This document shows, one piece after another, positions 7,037 to 15,812 of a stretch of 64,000 nt of DNA; within the stretch, counting starts at the first letter, position 1, and each line of letters opens with the position of its first letter. The notes beneath the pieces are model-generated. The model was not told the origin of the DNA and made no database searches. It saw nothing but the letters and a program-made list of their open reading frames with translations. Both the position numbers and the translations under genes were made by a program. This DNA is from Arthrobacter sp. ov407 (GTDB lineage: Bacteria > Actinomycetota > Actinomycetes > Actinomycetales > Micrococcaceae). The stretch spans positions 186,001-250,000 of the forward strand of contig NZ_FNGD01000004.1 in NCBI RefSeq assembly GCF_900102895.1. The letters are read 5' to 3'.

Positions 7037-8427
7037 GACCTGACCCGCTTTCCGACCGGCGCCACCAGCGCGTCGATGAGCCGGTGCTTGGTCCGGGTGT
7101 ACGGCGGGTAGATGAGTTCCAGCGTGTCCGGCCACAGCGGCTTGTCCAGGGTGGAGCGCTCATGCGAGAACGTCCGCACCGAATGTTCCCCGTGGTAGGC
7201 CCCCATGCCGCTGCCGCCGACCCCGCCGAAGGGAAGCCCGGGGACGGACAGGTGGGCCGCCGGAATGTCGAAGCACAGCGCCCCGGATGAGGTCCGCTCG
7301 GAGAAGGCACGGCGCGTCCCCGGATCCTTGCTGAAGACATAGAGAGCCAGCGGTTTGGCCCGGCCGTTGATCTCCTCGATGGCCGCGTCGAGTCCGCGCA
7401 CTGGCACCAGCGGCAGCAGCGGCCCGAAGATTTCTTCGGCCATGACGGTGTCGCCGGGCGCCGGGCGCAGCAGGGTCGGTGCAAAGTAGCGGCTGGCGGC
7501 GTCGCGCTGTCCGCCGTGGACTACCGTGCTGGCGTCGGCCAGGGCGGCGAGCCGCGCGAAGTGGCGGTCATCGACAATCCGGCCGTACGACGGGCTCGCC
7601 GCGGGGTCCGTTCCGAAGAGCGTCGCGACGGCCCTGATCAGCTCGGCTTGCAGCGGCTCCAGGACCTCCTCGCGGGCCAGGACGTAGTCCGGGGCGACGC
7701 ACGTCTGTCCGGCGTTCATGAACCGGCCCCAGGCGATCCGTTTGGCCGCCGTGGCAAGGTCCGTGGACGCATCGACATAGGCCGGGGATTTGCCGCCAAG
7801 CTCCAGCGTCACGGGGGTCAGGTGCTCGGCCGCCGCCCGCATCACCACCTTGGCCGCGGTCTCTCCCCCGGTGAAGAAGATGTGGTCGAAGCGTTCGGCC
7901 AGGAGCGCTGTGGTTTCCGGGATGCCTCCCTCAACCACCTCGACGGCGCCGGCCAGGTACACGGGAATCCACCGGGCCAGCACGGCCGAGGTGGCCGGGG
8001 CGTGTTCGCTCGGCTTGAGCACCACGGTGTTCCCCGCGGCCAAGGCTCCGGCCAGCGGGGCGAGCAGCAGTTGCAGTGGGTAATTCCACGGCCCGATCAC
8101 CAGCACCACGCCCACCGGGGTGAGTTCGGTCCAGGCGCGGGCCGGCTGCACTGTGAGCGGCACCGGCACGCGGCGGGGTCGCAGCCAGCCTTCGAGGTGC
8201 CGCTCCAGGTGTGCCGCCTCGGCGTCGACGAACCCGATCTCCGCCAGCTGGGCCTCAGTGTGGTGCTTGCCCACATCGTTGGCGAGGGCCCGTGCGAAGT
8301 CCGCCTGCCGTTCGGCCAGCATGCGCCGCAGCCCGCGCAGTTGATCCAGCCGCCAGGTGAGCGGACGGGTGGTTCCGGCGTCGAACACGGCGCGGGCGCG
8401 GAGGACGGGCGAGGTTACATGCTGCAT
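7033..8427 (-). CDS. Aldehyde dehydrogenase family protein (class 3-like)
   Basis: NAD(P)-dependent oxidation of an aldehyde to its acid. The 464-aa protein has GPWNYP (residues 112-117), the general-base Glu in LELGGKSP (residue 209), the catalytic Cys in AGQTCVAPDY (residue 243), and a C-terminal GGVGGSGMGAYHG. Length and motifs fit the class 3 / coniferyl-aldehyde type rather than the roughly 500-aa betaine-aldehyde type. It stands alone between two small genes, so the substrate cannot be inferred. Its stop codon overlaps that of the convergent 73-aa gene. Confidence 0.9.
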   Translation of the reverse strand: MQHVTSPVLRARAVFDAGTTRPLTWRLDQLRGLRRMLAERQADFARALANDVGKHHTEAQLAEIGFVDAEAAHLERHLEGWLRPRRVPVPLTVQPARAWTELTPVGVVLVIGPWNYPLQLLLAPLAGALAAGNTVVLKPSEHAPATSAVLARWIPVYLAGAVEVVEGGIPETTALLAERFDHIFFTGGETAAKVVMRAAAEHLTPVTLELGGKSPAYVDASTDLATAAKRIAWGRFMNAGQTCVAPDYVLAREEVLEPLQAELIRAVATLFGTDPAASPSYGRIVDDRHFARLAALADASTVVHGGQRDAASRYFAPTLLRPAPGDTVMAEEIFGPLLPLVPVRGLDAAIEEINGRAKPLALYVFSKDPGTRRAFSERTSSGALCFDIPAAHLSVPGLPFGGVGGSGMGAYHGEHSVRTFSHERSTLDKPLWPDTLELIYPPYTRTKHRLIDALVAPVGKRVRS

Positions 8428-8525
8428 CCGATCAATGTACAGTCACGCTGCTGTCCGCCGGTCCGGTAGCGGATAAAACCCTGCCAACGCTGGAATGGTC
8501 CGGTTATCAGGACTATGTTGAAGAT

Positions 8526-9032
8526 ATGAACAAGGTAGCGAGCAAGCACTTCGGCGAGGTCGAGCTCAACCACGGAAGGGACCATAATCTCACCGCCACG
8601 CATGAACTGGCGGGCCAGACCGTGGAGCTTGACCTGAATGTCAATGCGCATGACCATTTCGATGAAGCGGCCATGCATAAAGTTGACTACCGCTTGCGCT
8701 TCCTACCCGAACTCGTGGATCAGGTCCGGGAAATGATCGCCGAGGAACTGGACCAGGAAGGCACCAGCCCGCAGGAGTACCGCCACTTCCATTGCAACGC
8801 GATCAAGGACGAACACCTCAAACAAGTCTTCGGGGTCAACGACAAGAGCCAGCTGACCGACGAGGTTTTCCTCAAGGCGCTCAAGCTCGGCCATGTGGGC
8901 ATCTACCCCGGCCAGCCAGAACGCTACTTCGTCCTCGACTTCACGCTGGGCCAGCACTTCACCGACGAGGTCCTCGTCGCCTCCGCGGATGAGGACGGCG
9001 TCGTCGACGACGAAATTCTCTGGGAATCCTGA
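8526..9032 (+). CDS. DUF2004-type protein of unknown function
   Basis: 168-aa soluble acidic protein resembling DUF2004 family proteins, with FGEVELNH near the start, an acidic middle (HDHFDEAAMHKVDYRLR) and a conserved-looking SADEDGVVDDEILWES end. No signal peptide, membrane segment or catalytic motif is visible. It is divergent from the aldehyde dehydrogenase (98-nt gap) and followed by two strong hairpins that separate it from metE. Confidence 0.65.
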   Translation: MNKVASKHFGEVELNHGRDHNLTATHELAGQTVELDLNVNAHDHFDEAAMHKVDYRLRFLPELVDQVREMIAEELDQEGTSPQEYRHFHCNAIKDEHLKQVFGVNDKSQLTDEVFLKALKLGHVGIYPGQPERYFVLDFTLGQHFTDEVLVASADEDGVVDDEILWES

Positions 9033-9034
9033 AT

Positions 9035-9090
9035 CGGTTGCTCCGCAGGTGCCCTTATGAGCCCTCAAAAGGGCACCTACGGAGCAATCG
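9035..9090. repeat. Long intergenic palindrome, possible bidirectional terminator
   Basis: Arms at 9035-9056 and 9069-9090 pair at 20 of 22 positions plus a G-U wobble around a 12-nt loop, directly after the DUF2004 stop and facing the convergent metE. There is no T-tract. It belongs with other 20-25 bp palindromes in this window (30281-30334, 34831-34876, 49412-49459). Confidence 0.6.
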
Positions 9091-9106
9091 ATGACTAGGA
9101 ACGTAC

Positions 9107-9150
9107 GACGCCGGCCGGCCACCTTGCAAGGTGACCGGCCGGCGTCGTTT
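9107..9150 (+). terminator. Rho-independent terminator
   Basis: GC-rich stem with arms 9107-9125 and 9128-9146 (18 of 19 paired) followed by GTTTT on the plus strand. It ends plus-strand transcription from the DUF2004 gene; the stem could also serve metE from the other side. Confidence 0.75.
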
Positions 9151-9175
9151 TGGGAGCGGGTTATTTAGCGGCTTC

Positions 9176-11521
9176 TTACTTGGCTGCTTCCAGCAGTTCG
9201 GCGCGGACCGTCTTGGTGGCCGTGACCAGGTTGCGCAGGGACTCTTCGGTCTCGGCGTAGCCGCGGGTCTTCAGGCCGCAGTCCGGGTTGACCCAGAGCT
9301 GGCGGGACGGGACGTGCTTGACCGCGGTGCTCAGCAGCTCGGTGACTTCCTGCTCGCCCGGGACGCGGGGCGAGTGGATGTCGTAGACGCCCGGGCCCAC
9401 GCCGCGGCCGAAGCCGTGGGCCTCGAGGTCGTGCACAACCTCCATGCGGGAGCGGGCCGCCTCGATCGAAGTGACGTCGGCGTCGAGGCCGTCGATCGCG
9501 TCGATGATGGCGCCGAACTCGGAGTAGCACAGGTGGGTGTGGACCTGGGTGGCGTCTGCGGCGCCGGCGGTGGAGAGGCGGAAGGACTTCACCGACCAGT
9601 CCAGGTACGCGGCCTGATCGGCCTTGCGCAGGGGCAGGAGTTCGCGCAGGGCGGGCTCGTCGACCTGGATGACCTTGATGCCGGCCGCCTCGAGGTCGGC
9701 GATCTCGTCGCGGAGCGCCAGGGCGACCTGGTTGGCGGTCTCGCCGAGCGGCTGGTCGTCGCGGACGAAGGACCAGGCGAGGATGGTGACCGGGCCGGTG
9801 AGCATGCCCTTCATCGGCTTGTTGGTCAGGGACTGCGCGTACCTGGCCCATTCCACCGTGATCGGGGCGCTGCGGGTGACATCGCCCCACAGGATGGACG
9901 GGCGGGTGCAGCGCGAGCCGTAGGACTGGACCCAGCCGTGCACGGTGACGTCGAAGCCTTCGAGGTTTTCGGCGAAGTACTGGACCATGTCGTTGCGCTC
10001 GGGCTCGCCGTGGACCAGGACGTCGAAGCCGAGCTCTTCCTGCAGCTCCACGACGCGCTTGATCTCTTCCTTCATGAGCTGTTCGTACTGCTCCGTGGTG
10101 AGGTCGCCGCGGTTGGCGCGGGCCCGGGCGGTGCGGATTTCCGAGGTCTGCGGGAAGGAACCGATGGTGGTGGTGGGCAGCGGCGGCAGGTGCAGCGCCT
10201 TCTCCTGGGCTGCTTCGCGGACGGCGTAGGCGGAGCGGTTGAAGTCGGCGTCGGTCAGGGCGGCGGTGCGGGCCCGGACGTCGCCGCGGCGGACGCCTTC
10301 GGCCTCGGCGCGGGAGGCGATGACGCGGGTGGCCTCGTCGATGGCGGGCTGGACAGCTGCCTCGTCGGTCAGCAGACCGGCGAGGGTGACGACTTCGACG
10401 GCCTTCTGGTCGGCGAAGGCCAGCCAGCTGCGCAGCTGCTCGGACAGCTGCACTTCCTCGTCGACGTCGTGCGGGACGTGCTGGGTGGATGTGGACGTAC
10501 TGATGGCCAGCTTGGCCACCGACTTCTTCAGTTCGGCGATCTTCTTTGCGGAGGCGGCGAGATCGTTGCGCCAGATGTTGTGGCCGTCCACGACCCCGGC
10601 GACGAGGGTCTTGTTGCCCAGCGCGGCGAGGGCCGCTGCGGACGGGACCTCGCCCTTGAAGACGTCCAGGTGCAGGGCGTCGATGCCGGTGGCGGCGAGC
10701 GTGCCGAGCTGGCCGTTGAGCGCGCCGTACGGGGTGGAGACGAACAGCTGCGGGCGCTGGGCCGTGGCGGCGAGGGCCTCGTAGGAGCGGGCGACGGCCG
10801 CCTGGATTTCCACGGCCGGGGTGTCCTGGTCCACCACGAGGGCGGGCTCGTCGAGCTGGACCCAGCTGGCGCCGGCGGCGGCGAGCTTCTGAAGCAGTGC
10901 GGTGTAGACGGGCAGGATGTCCTCGAGGCGGGACAGCGGGCTGAAGCCGGCCGGGGCTTCGTCGGAGGCCTTGCTCAGCAGGAGGAACGTGACCGGGCCG
11001 ACGATGTACGGGCGGGTTTCCACGCCGTTGGCGAGGGCGTACTCGAATTCCTCGACGATCCGGCTGGAGGTCAGCGCGAAGTTGGTCTCCGGACCGATTT
11101 CCGGCACGAGGTAGTGGTAGTTGGTGTCGAACCACTTGGTCATTTCCAGCGGCTGCTGTTCCTTGTTGCCGCGGGCCAGGGTGAAGTAGCCGTCTATGTC
11201 GAGCTGCCCCTCCGCGTTGAGGAGGTTCCCGAAGCGGGCCGGCACGGCGCCGAGGTGGGCGGCGGCGTCGAGCACCTGGTCGTAGTAGGAGAAGGTGCCG
11301 GGGACGGCGGCGGCTTCGGTCAGGCCCAGGCCCTGGAGGCGCTTGGCGGTGCCGAGCTGGATTTCCTTGGCGGCGGCGTCCAGGGCTGCGGCGTCGATCT
11401 TGCCGGCCCAGTAGGCCTCGACGGCTTTCTTGAGTTCGCGGCGGCGACCGATGCGCGGGTAGCCGAGGATCGAGGCGGACGGGAAGGCGCTGCTGCTGGG
11501 GGAAATGCGCTGTTCAGTCAT
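9176..11521 (-). CDS. metE: Cobalamin-independent methionine synthase
   Basis: 5-methyltetrahydropteroyltriglutamate-homocysteine methyltransferase, last step of methionine synthesis. 781 aa, the family's usual length. The N-terminal ILGYPRIGRRRELKKA is followed by the C-terminal catalytic barrel with zinc ligands in HTHLCYSEFG (His and Cys), a Glu in SIEAARSRME and the Cys of NPDCGLKTR. I chose ATG at 11521, which matches the family start; an open frame continues to 11791 but has no similarity. It follows metF by 46 nt, so one methionine operon makes 5-methyl-THF and then uses it. Confidence 0.96.
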   Translation of the reverse strand: MTEQRISPSSSAFPSASILGYPRIGRRRELKKAVEAYWAGKIDAAALDAAAKEIQLGTAKRLQGLGLTEAAAVPGTFSYYDQVLDAAAHLGAVPARFGNLLNAEGQLDIDGYFTLARGNKEQQPLEMTKWFDTNYHYLVPEIGPETNFALTSSRIVEEFEYALANGVETRPYIVGPVTFLLLSKASDEAPAGFSPLSRLEDILPVYTALLQKLAAAGASWVQLDEPALVVDQDTPAVEIQAAVARSYEALAATAQRPQLFVSTPYGALNGQLGTLAATGIDALHLDVFKGEVPSAAALAALGNKTLVAGVVDGHNIWRNDLAASAKKIAELKKSVAKLAISTSTSTQHVPHDVDEEVQLSEQLRSWLAFADQKAVEVVTLAGLLTDEAAVQPAIDEATRVIASRAEAEGVRRGDVRARTAALTDADFNRSAYAVREAAQEKALHLPPLPTTTIGSFPQTSEIRTARARANRGDLTTEQYEQLMKEEIKRVVELQEELGFDVLVHGEPERNDMVQYFAENLEGFDVTVHGWVQSYGSRCTRPSILWGDVTRSAPITVEWARYAQSLTNKPMKGMLTGPVTILAWSFVRDDQPLGETANQVALALRDEIADLEAAGIKVIQVDEPALRELLPLRKADQAAYLDWSVKSFRLSTAGAADATQVHTHLCYSEFGAIIDAIDGLDADVTSIEAARSRMEVVHDLEAHGFGRGVGPGVYDIHSPRVPGEQEVTELLSTAVKHVPSRQLWVNPDCGLKTRGYAETEESLRNLVTATKTVRAELLEAAK

Positions 11522-11567
11522 GGGAAGTCCTTGGAGTTGTCGTTGACAGATGACGAAGGTGGGGTGC

Positions 11568-12554
11568 TCAGCTGGCGAGCTGGCCGCTGGCGGCACGCCG
11601 GGAGGCGTCGATGCGGCCGACGCCGTGCCGGTTCCCGCGGTGCGGGCGGGGCAGGGCGAGTTTGTCCAGAACGTCCAGGGCGGCGGCGTGCTCATTGAAC
11701 GTGTAGAGGTGGATGCCGGGGGCCCCGGCGTCCAGGGCTGCGTTGGCGAGATCAACCGTGGCACTGACGCCGACCCGGATCCGTTCGGCATCGGTACCGG
11801 CGGCCGAGAGGCGTTCGATCAGTTCCGGGGCCGGTTCCACGCCGGTCAGTTCGCCGAGGCGGGCGAGCCGCCGGAGGCTGGTCAGCGGCATGACCCCGGG
11901 AATGATCGGGATGGTCACCCCGGCCCGGCGCGCCCGGGTCAGAAGATCGGCGTACTGCTCGGTGTGGAAGAAGACCTGGGTGATGGCGAAATCGGCGCCG
12001 GAGCGCTGCTTTGCCAGCAGGACCTCGACGTCGTGCGCCTCACTCGGGGATTCCGGATGCCGGGTCGGGTAGGCGGCGACGCCGACCGCCACCTTGCCGG
12101 CGCACAGCAGCGCCGAGCGGCGCTGCTCCACCCGGCGGATGAGTTCGATCAGGTCCTGGGCGTACCGGAGCGATCCCGGCGGCGGGGTGGCGCCGTCCTT
12201 GGGCTGGTCTCCGCGCAGGGCGAGGATACCGCGGACGCCGACGTCGAGCAGGTCGCCGATGATCTCCGCCAGCTCCTGCGGGGAGTTACCGACGCAGGTC
12301 AGGTGCGCCAGGGGCCGAAGCGTCGTTTCCTGCACCAGCCGATTGATCAGGTCAACGGCGGTGCTGCGGTTGGAGCCGTTGGACCCGTAGGTCACGGACA
12401 CATAGTCCGGGTCCGTGGCTTCCAGTTCGCCTATGGTGGTCCAGAGGGATTCAGCGGCCGCGGGCGACCGCGGCGGGAACAGCTCGTAAGACAGCGCAAC
12501 AGGGGCCGCGCCGGCAAGATTGGGATGGGTATCGATAAGACTTGGTGGTGACAT
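11568..12554 (-). CDS. metF: Methylenetetrahydrofolate reductase
   Basis: FAD enzyme reducing 5,10-methylene-THF to 5-methyl-THF, the methyl donor for MetE next door. Family blocks seen are YELFPPRSPAA (the N-terminal E is the acid catalyst), VSVTYGSNGSNR, LAHLTCVGN, ILALRGDQP and TQVFFHTE. 328 aa, with a basic C-terminal tail. ATG at 12554 has AAGGA with 5-nt spacing. Upstream lies a 424-nt leader with nested direct repeats and a dyad; I see no B12 or SAM riboswitch there. Confidence 0.95.
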   Translation of the reverse strand: MSPPSLIDTHPNLAGAAPVALSYELFPPRSPAAAESLWTTIGELEATDPDYVSVTYGSNGSNRSTAVDLINRLVQETTLRPLAHLTCVGNSPQELAEIIGDLLDVGVRGILALRGDQPKDGATPPPGSLRYAQDLIELIRRVEQRRSALLCAGKVAVGVAAYPTRHPESPSEAHDVEVLLAKQRSGADFAITQVFFHTEQYADLLTRARRAGVTIPIIPGVMPLTSLRRLARLGELTGVEPAPELIERLSAAGTDAERIRVGVSATVDLANAALDAGAPGIHLYTFNEHAAALDVLDKLALPRPHRGNRHGVGRIDASRRAASGQLAS

Positions 12555-12570
12555 TTGCGTCCTTGGCTGT

Positions 12571-12630
12571 GAACACTGCCGTCAGGAGACCGGAAACCCG
12601 GATGACCGGAAACGGAAACACTGCTGTCAG
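12571..12630. repeat. Nested direct repeats in the metF leader
   Basis: Two copies of a 15-mer, AACACTGC(C/T)GTCAG with flanks (12571-12585 and 12616-12630), start 45 nt apart and enclose two exact copies of GACCGGAAAC (12588-12597 and 12604-12613). They end 17 nt before the metF start codon. They could be regulator sites or parts of alternative RNA structures; no known motif fits. Confidence 0.6.
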
Positions 12631-12792
12631 TGAATTGAGTTTGGGGAACACGGAGGGAACTTCAGCAGGGCGCAGCCGCGACTGTTACGCCTGATACGAA
12701 GTTGTCCGTGAGCAAATGTCAGGCCCACATGGGGGCACCCACACCCTCCTGGGCGGCCTTGGGGGCAGCCTTCAACGGAGGATCGCTGACAC

Positions 12793-12806
12793 GTTACTGA
12801 GGTAAC
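12793..12806. promoter_or_regulatory. Dyad upstream of metF, possible operator
   Basis: GTTAC-TGAG-GTAAC, a perfect inverted repeat about 240 nt ahead of metF. The surrounding gap 12555-12978 has no gene: it contains this dyad, a C-rich stretch near 12720-12770, and the direct repeats close to metF. The dyad could serve metF (minus) or the 65-aa gene (plus). Confidence 0.3.
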
Positions 12807-12978
12807 TTGTATAGAACTCTAGGCCCCGGCCACGGGCCCTTCAAGTCGGTTCCCGAATTAAGACGCACCTTTACGACCGTTTGCGGTGCCCGGCAGAATA
12901 ATGTTCGCCCGGCGAGGCCATTTTCGACCGGTACCAGCCGCTCTCCCCATCGCACCCGGTCAGGACTATCCTGTTGCC

Positions 12979-13176
12979 ATGATTCAGCTTCCAGCCAGCT
13001 ACCAGGAATACCTCGCCGGCAAGAGCGAGAGCTTCGTCAACACCGTCCGGCCCGTCCTCATGCAGTCGGCCGCAGAAAAGTCGCACGGGGTGCGGATTCT
13101 CGTGCTTCCGCATGGCCACCAGGCGCATTTGGACGCGACCATCCCGTATGGGACGGTCGTGGAGGACATCGACTGA
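12979..13176 (+). CDS. Small hypothetical protein (65 aa)
   Basis: 65-aa protein beginning MIQLPASYQEYLAGKS and ending HLDATIPYGTVVEDID. No domain recognised, no membrane segment or signal peptide. Codon use and third-position GC look coding. ATG at 12979 is favoured over an upstream in-frame ATG at 12886 because the preceding stretch looks like leader. Convergent with the ROK regulator (24-nt gap). Confidence 0.55.
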   Translation: MIQLPASYQEYLAGKSESFVNTVRPVLMQSAAEKSHGVRILVLPHGHQAHLDATIPYGTVVEDID

Positions 13177-13200
13177 CGCCCGGCTAGCCCTCCAGCCTGT

Positions 13201-14454
13201 CTAACCTTCCAGGAGGAGCCGCTGGGAGCGCGGGGCCAGCATGTGTTCCAGCACCAGGCAGGCCGCACCGACGGCGCCGACGTCCTCGCCCACTCCTGTG
13301 CCCACCACTTCGATGCCGTGGATCTTCCGGGTGGCGTTGTTCGCGTCCACCAGGCCAGGGATCAGCTCGAGGTAAGCCGCTGACAGGCACGTCCAGAACG
13401 GGCCCCCGAACACCACGCGGTCCACGTCCAGGGCATTGGTGATGACCGAGACCGCGCGGGCCACGAGCACAGCGGATCGTCGAATGATTTCCTTGGCCTC
13501 TTCGTTGCCGGCGTCGGCGATCGCGCACAACTCCGCAAAACGCTCCTGGACCGCCTGCGCGCTCCTGTCCTGCAGCGAACCATCCAGCACCCCGGCCGCC
13601 TCGGCCTGCGCCACGAGGACCTGCGGAATGGCGGAGGACTTCACGCAGCCGTGCTGTCCGCAGTCGCACAGGGCCCCGCCCGGGTCCACGATGATGTGTC
13701 CGATTTCCCCGGCGTTGCCCGAGGTCCCGCGGACCACTTCGTCGTTGAGGACGATCCCGCAGCCGATCCCGGTCCCCATGTACATGAAGACAAAGCTGCC
13801 CTCACCGCTGGGGCCGCCGGCCCAGGTTTCGGCCACGGCTGCGGCGGTTACGTCCTTGTCCATGAGCGTGGACAGGCCTGTAGCTTCGGCCAGGGCATCC
13901 CGTAGCCCAACGTGGTCCCAGCCCGGCAGCAGCGGCGGGTCCACGACGGCGCCATCGTTGAGGTCGATGGGGCCCGGAGAGGCAACACCGAGCCCGGCGA
14001 TCCGTTTCGGGTCCACTCCGGAGTCCATGATGAGCCGCTTGATTTCGTCCGAGATGGTGTCAATGACGGCGCGGGGGTCGGTGCCGGGCGGGGTGGTGAT
14101 CCGTGAGTGCCTGACGACGGCGCCGAGCAGGTCCAGCACGACGAACGTGAGTACGGCCGGGTCCAAGTGAACGCCCACCGCATACATTCCTGCGGGATTC
14201 AGCCGGAGCATGGTCCTTGGCTTGCCCGGTCCGGTGCCTTCCTTGCCTGCCTCCACGATTAGGCGCTGGTCCAGCAGGCGGCGGGAAATATTGGAGATGG
14301 TCTGCGGCGACAGTCCGACGATCTGGGCAAGCTCCACCCGGCTCAAGCCGCCCGGCGCGCGGCGGATGGCGTCCAGGATGACCGTGAGGTTGAAGTCACC
14401 CATCTTCGGTAGGTTGGTCCCTCGCCTCGGAGAGGGTTGCCGGAACTCGGTCAC
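13201..14454 (-). CDS. ROK-family transcriptional repressor
   Basis: NagC/XylR-type sugar-responsive regulator of about 417 aa. An N-terminal winged HTH (GLSRVELAQIVGLSPQTIS) precedes a ROK domain. The ROK zinc site is present as GHIIVDPGG with CDCGQHGC, and the catalytic-type Asp is in MDKDVTAAAVAE. The usual N-terminal phosphate-binding DxGxT is replaced by GVHLDPAVL, so sugar kinase activity is unlikely and a pure regulatory role is more plausible. GTG at 14454 has AGAGG 5 nt ahead; a start at 14484 is possible. No sugar genes are adjacent, so the target is unknown. Confidence 0.85.
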   Translation of the reverse strand: MTEFRQPSPRRGTNLPKMGDFNLTVILDAIRRAPGGLSRVELAQIVGLSPQTISNISRRLLDQRLIVEAGKEGTGPGKPRTMLRLNPAGMYAVGVHLDPAVLTFVVLDLLGAVVRHSRITTPPGTDPRAVIDTISDEIKRLIMDSGVDPKRIAGLGVASPGPIDLNDGAVVDPPLLPGWDHVGLRDALAEATGLSTLMDKDVTAAAVAETWAGGPSGEGSFVFMYMGTGIGCGIVLNDEVVRGTSGNAGEIGHIIVDPGGALCDCGQHGCVKSSAIPQVLVAQAEAAGVLDGSLQDRSAQAVQERFAELCAIADAGNEEAKEIIRRSAVLVARAVSVITNALDVDRVVFGGPFWTCLSAAYLELIPGLVDANNATRKIHGIEVVGTGVGEDVGAVGAACLVLEHMLAPRSQRLLLEG

Positions 14455-14538
14455 TGATACCTCTAAACGTCTTTGGCCACGCACAGCAGTTGTCAGAATC
14501 GTACGTTACGTGCAGGCGTGCGCCCACACTTGCACTTT

Positions 14539-15705
14539 TCAGACACGGTGTTTCTCCCGCTGCGGCCGCCGGGTGCTGGCCGTCACGGTGAACTTCGGAT
14601 TCCGGCCGACCTCGCGAGTGGGCCCGATAAGGCGTTCGAGTGCCGGCCGGTAGTGCAGGTGGCTGTTGAACACGGTCCAGAGTTCCCCGCCCGGGGCGAG
14701 CACCCTGCCGGCCGCTTCGATCAGCTTGATCCCTGCGCCGGAGTGGACGGCCGCTTCCAGATGGAAGGGCGGGTTGAGCAGGACCAGGTCCGCGCTGGCG
14801 TCCGGCAGGGAGCTCATGGCGTCGTCCTGAAGCACGTCGAGCCGGCCGGCCAGGCCGTTCGCGCGGGAGGTGGCGAGGGCTGAGTCGACGGCGGCCGCGG
14901 ACCGGTCGGTGGCGGTGACGCGGACGCCGGGGTTGGCGCGGGCGTACATCGCGGCGAGGATTCCGGTGCCGCAGCCCAGGTCGACGGCATGGGTGGCGTG
15001 CGGCATCCGGGGCAGGAAGTCCAGCAGGAACCTGGTCCCGATATCCAGGCCGGTGCCGGCAAAGACGGCGCCGCGTGCACAGACCGTGAGGCCCAGTTCG
15101 TCGTTGACCTCAGTGACCGGGAAGGGCAGCGCGGCCGGGACCGGCTTGGGACGCCGGGCGAGCAGGAGCCGTGATTTCTGCCGGGCAAGTTGGGGCTGGA
15201 CGTCGTCGAAGTAGCGCGCCAGCACGGCGTTCATGCCCAGGCTCATGTGTTTGACGCGGCCGCCGGCCAGCAGCACGACGTCGGGCGCCGCGTAGCGGGC
15301 CACGGCGTCGGCGATTTCCTCAAGTTCCGCCAGGGACCGGGGCAATTGGAGCAATACGAGGGAGGCACCCTCCAGCAAGCCGGCGCCCAACGGGAGGTGT
15401 TCGAAGCCGGCGTCGATCGCCAGGGCCTCGGCGTTCGCCTGCAGCGCCCGTTCACCGGTAATGAGGTCCTGGTGGACCCGGACGCCGTGCGCCCCGAGCG
15501 TCAGGGCCCCGAGCGTCAGAGCCCCGTACCGGTCCCCCACCACCGCGAGCCGCCCGCCGGGCTGCAGCAGGCCGGCCGCGTGCATCTCAAGGGCAGAGTC
15601 CAGCAGGAGTCTGTCAGTGGCGTCCCAGGCCTGCAGGTTGGCGGCCTCGACGTCCGGGAATCTTCTCAGCCGGGGAAAGAGGGATTCGATGCTGTTGTCC
15701 GCCAC
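14539..15705 (-). CDS. Class I SAM-dependent rRNA guanine-N2 methyltransferase (RsmC/RlmG type)
   Basis: 388-aa protein with two related halves as in RsmC/RlmG: a degenerate N-terminal domain and a C-terminal methyltransferase domain with HAVDLGCGTGILAA (SAM loop) and the catalytic LLNPPF motif. It probably methylates guanine N2 in ribosomal RNA; which position cannot be told. An oddity is an in-frame duplication GALTLGALTLGA from a tandem 15-bp repeat around 15495-15524. The minus-strand start at 15705 is a GTG. Confidence 0.82.
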   Translation of the reverse strand: MADNSIESLFPRLRRFPDVEAANLQAWDATDRLLLDSALEMHAAGLLQPGGRLAVVGDRYGALTLGALTLGAHGVRVHQDLITGERALQANAEALAIDAGFEHLPLGAGLLEGASLVLLQLPRSLAELEEIADAVARYAAPDVVLLAGGRVKHMSLGMNAVLARYFDDVQPQLARQKSRLLLARRPKPVPAALPFPVTEVNDELGLTVCARGAVFAGTGLDIGTRFLLDFLPRMPHATHAVDLGCGTGILAAMYARANPGVRVTATDRSAAAVDSALATSRANGLAGRLDVLQDDAMSSLPDASADLVLLNPPFHLEAAVHSGAGIKLIEAAGRVLAPGGELWTVFNSHLHYRPALERLIGPTREVGRNPKFTVTASTRRPQREKHRV

Positions 15706-15812
15706 GCGCGTTATGCCGCCGTTTCTTCTCGGGCTTGGGTAATTTGGCTGGTGTTGGGTCAGAGTGTCTGCAGTCCCCTGGTCCTGTAGTACAGGGATTT
15801 ACTTCTTACGTT

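Noticed and set aside
9131..11698. 855-aa open frame on the plus strand
   Set aside because: Antisense shadow of metE; the product is Gly/Val/Glu-rich with no similarity, while metE carries all catalytic residues.
12451..12651. Minus-strand 66-aa frame in the metF leader
   Set aside because: Overlaps metF in another frame with no ribosome site or conservation signs; not a recognizable leader peptide.
12660..12780. Possible B12 or SAM riboswitch ahead of metF
   Set aside because: I looked for the B12 box and SAM-I/II/IV core motifs on the minus strand and found none; the C-rich stretch alone is not enough.
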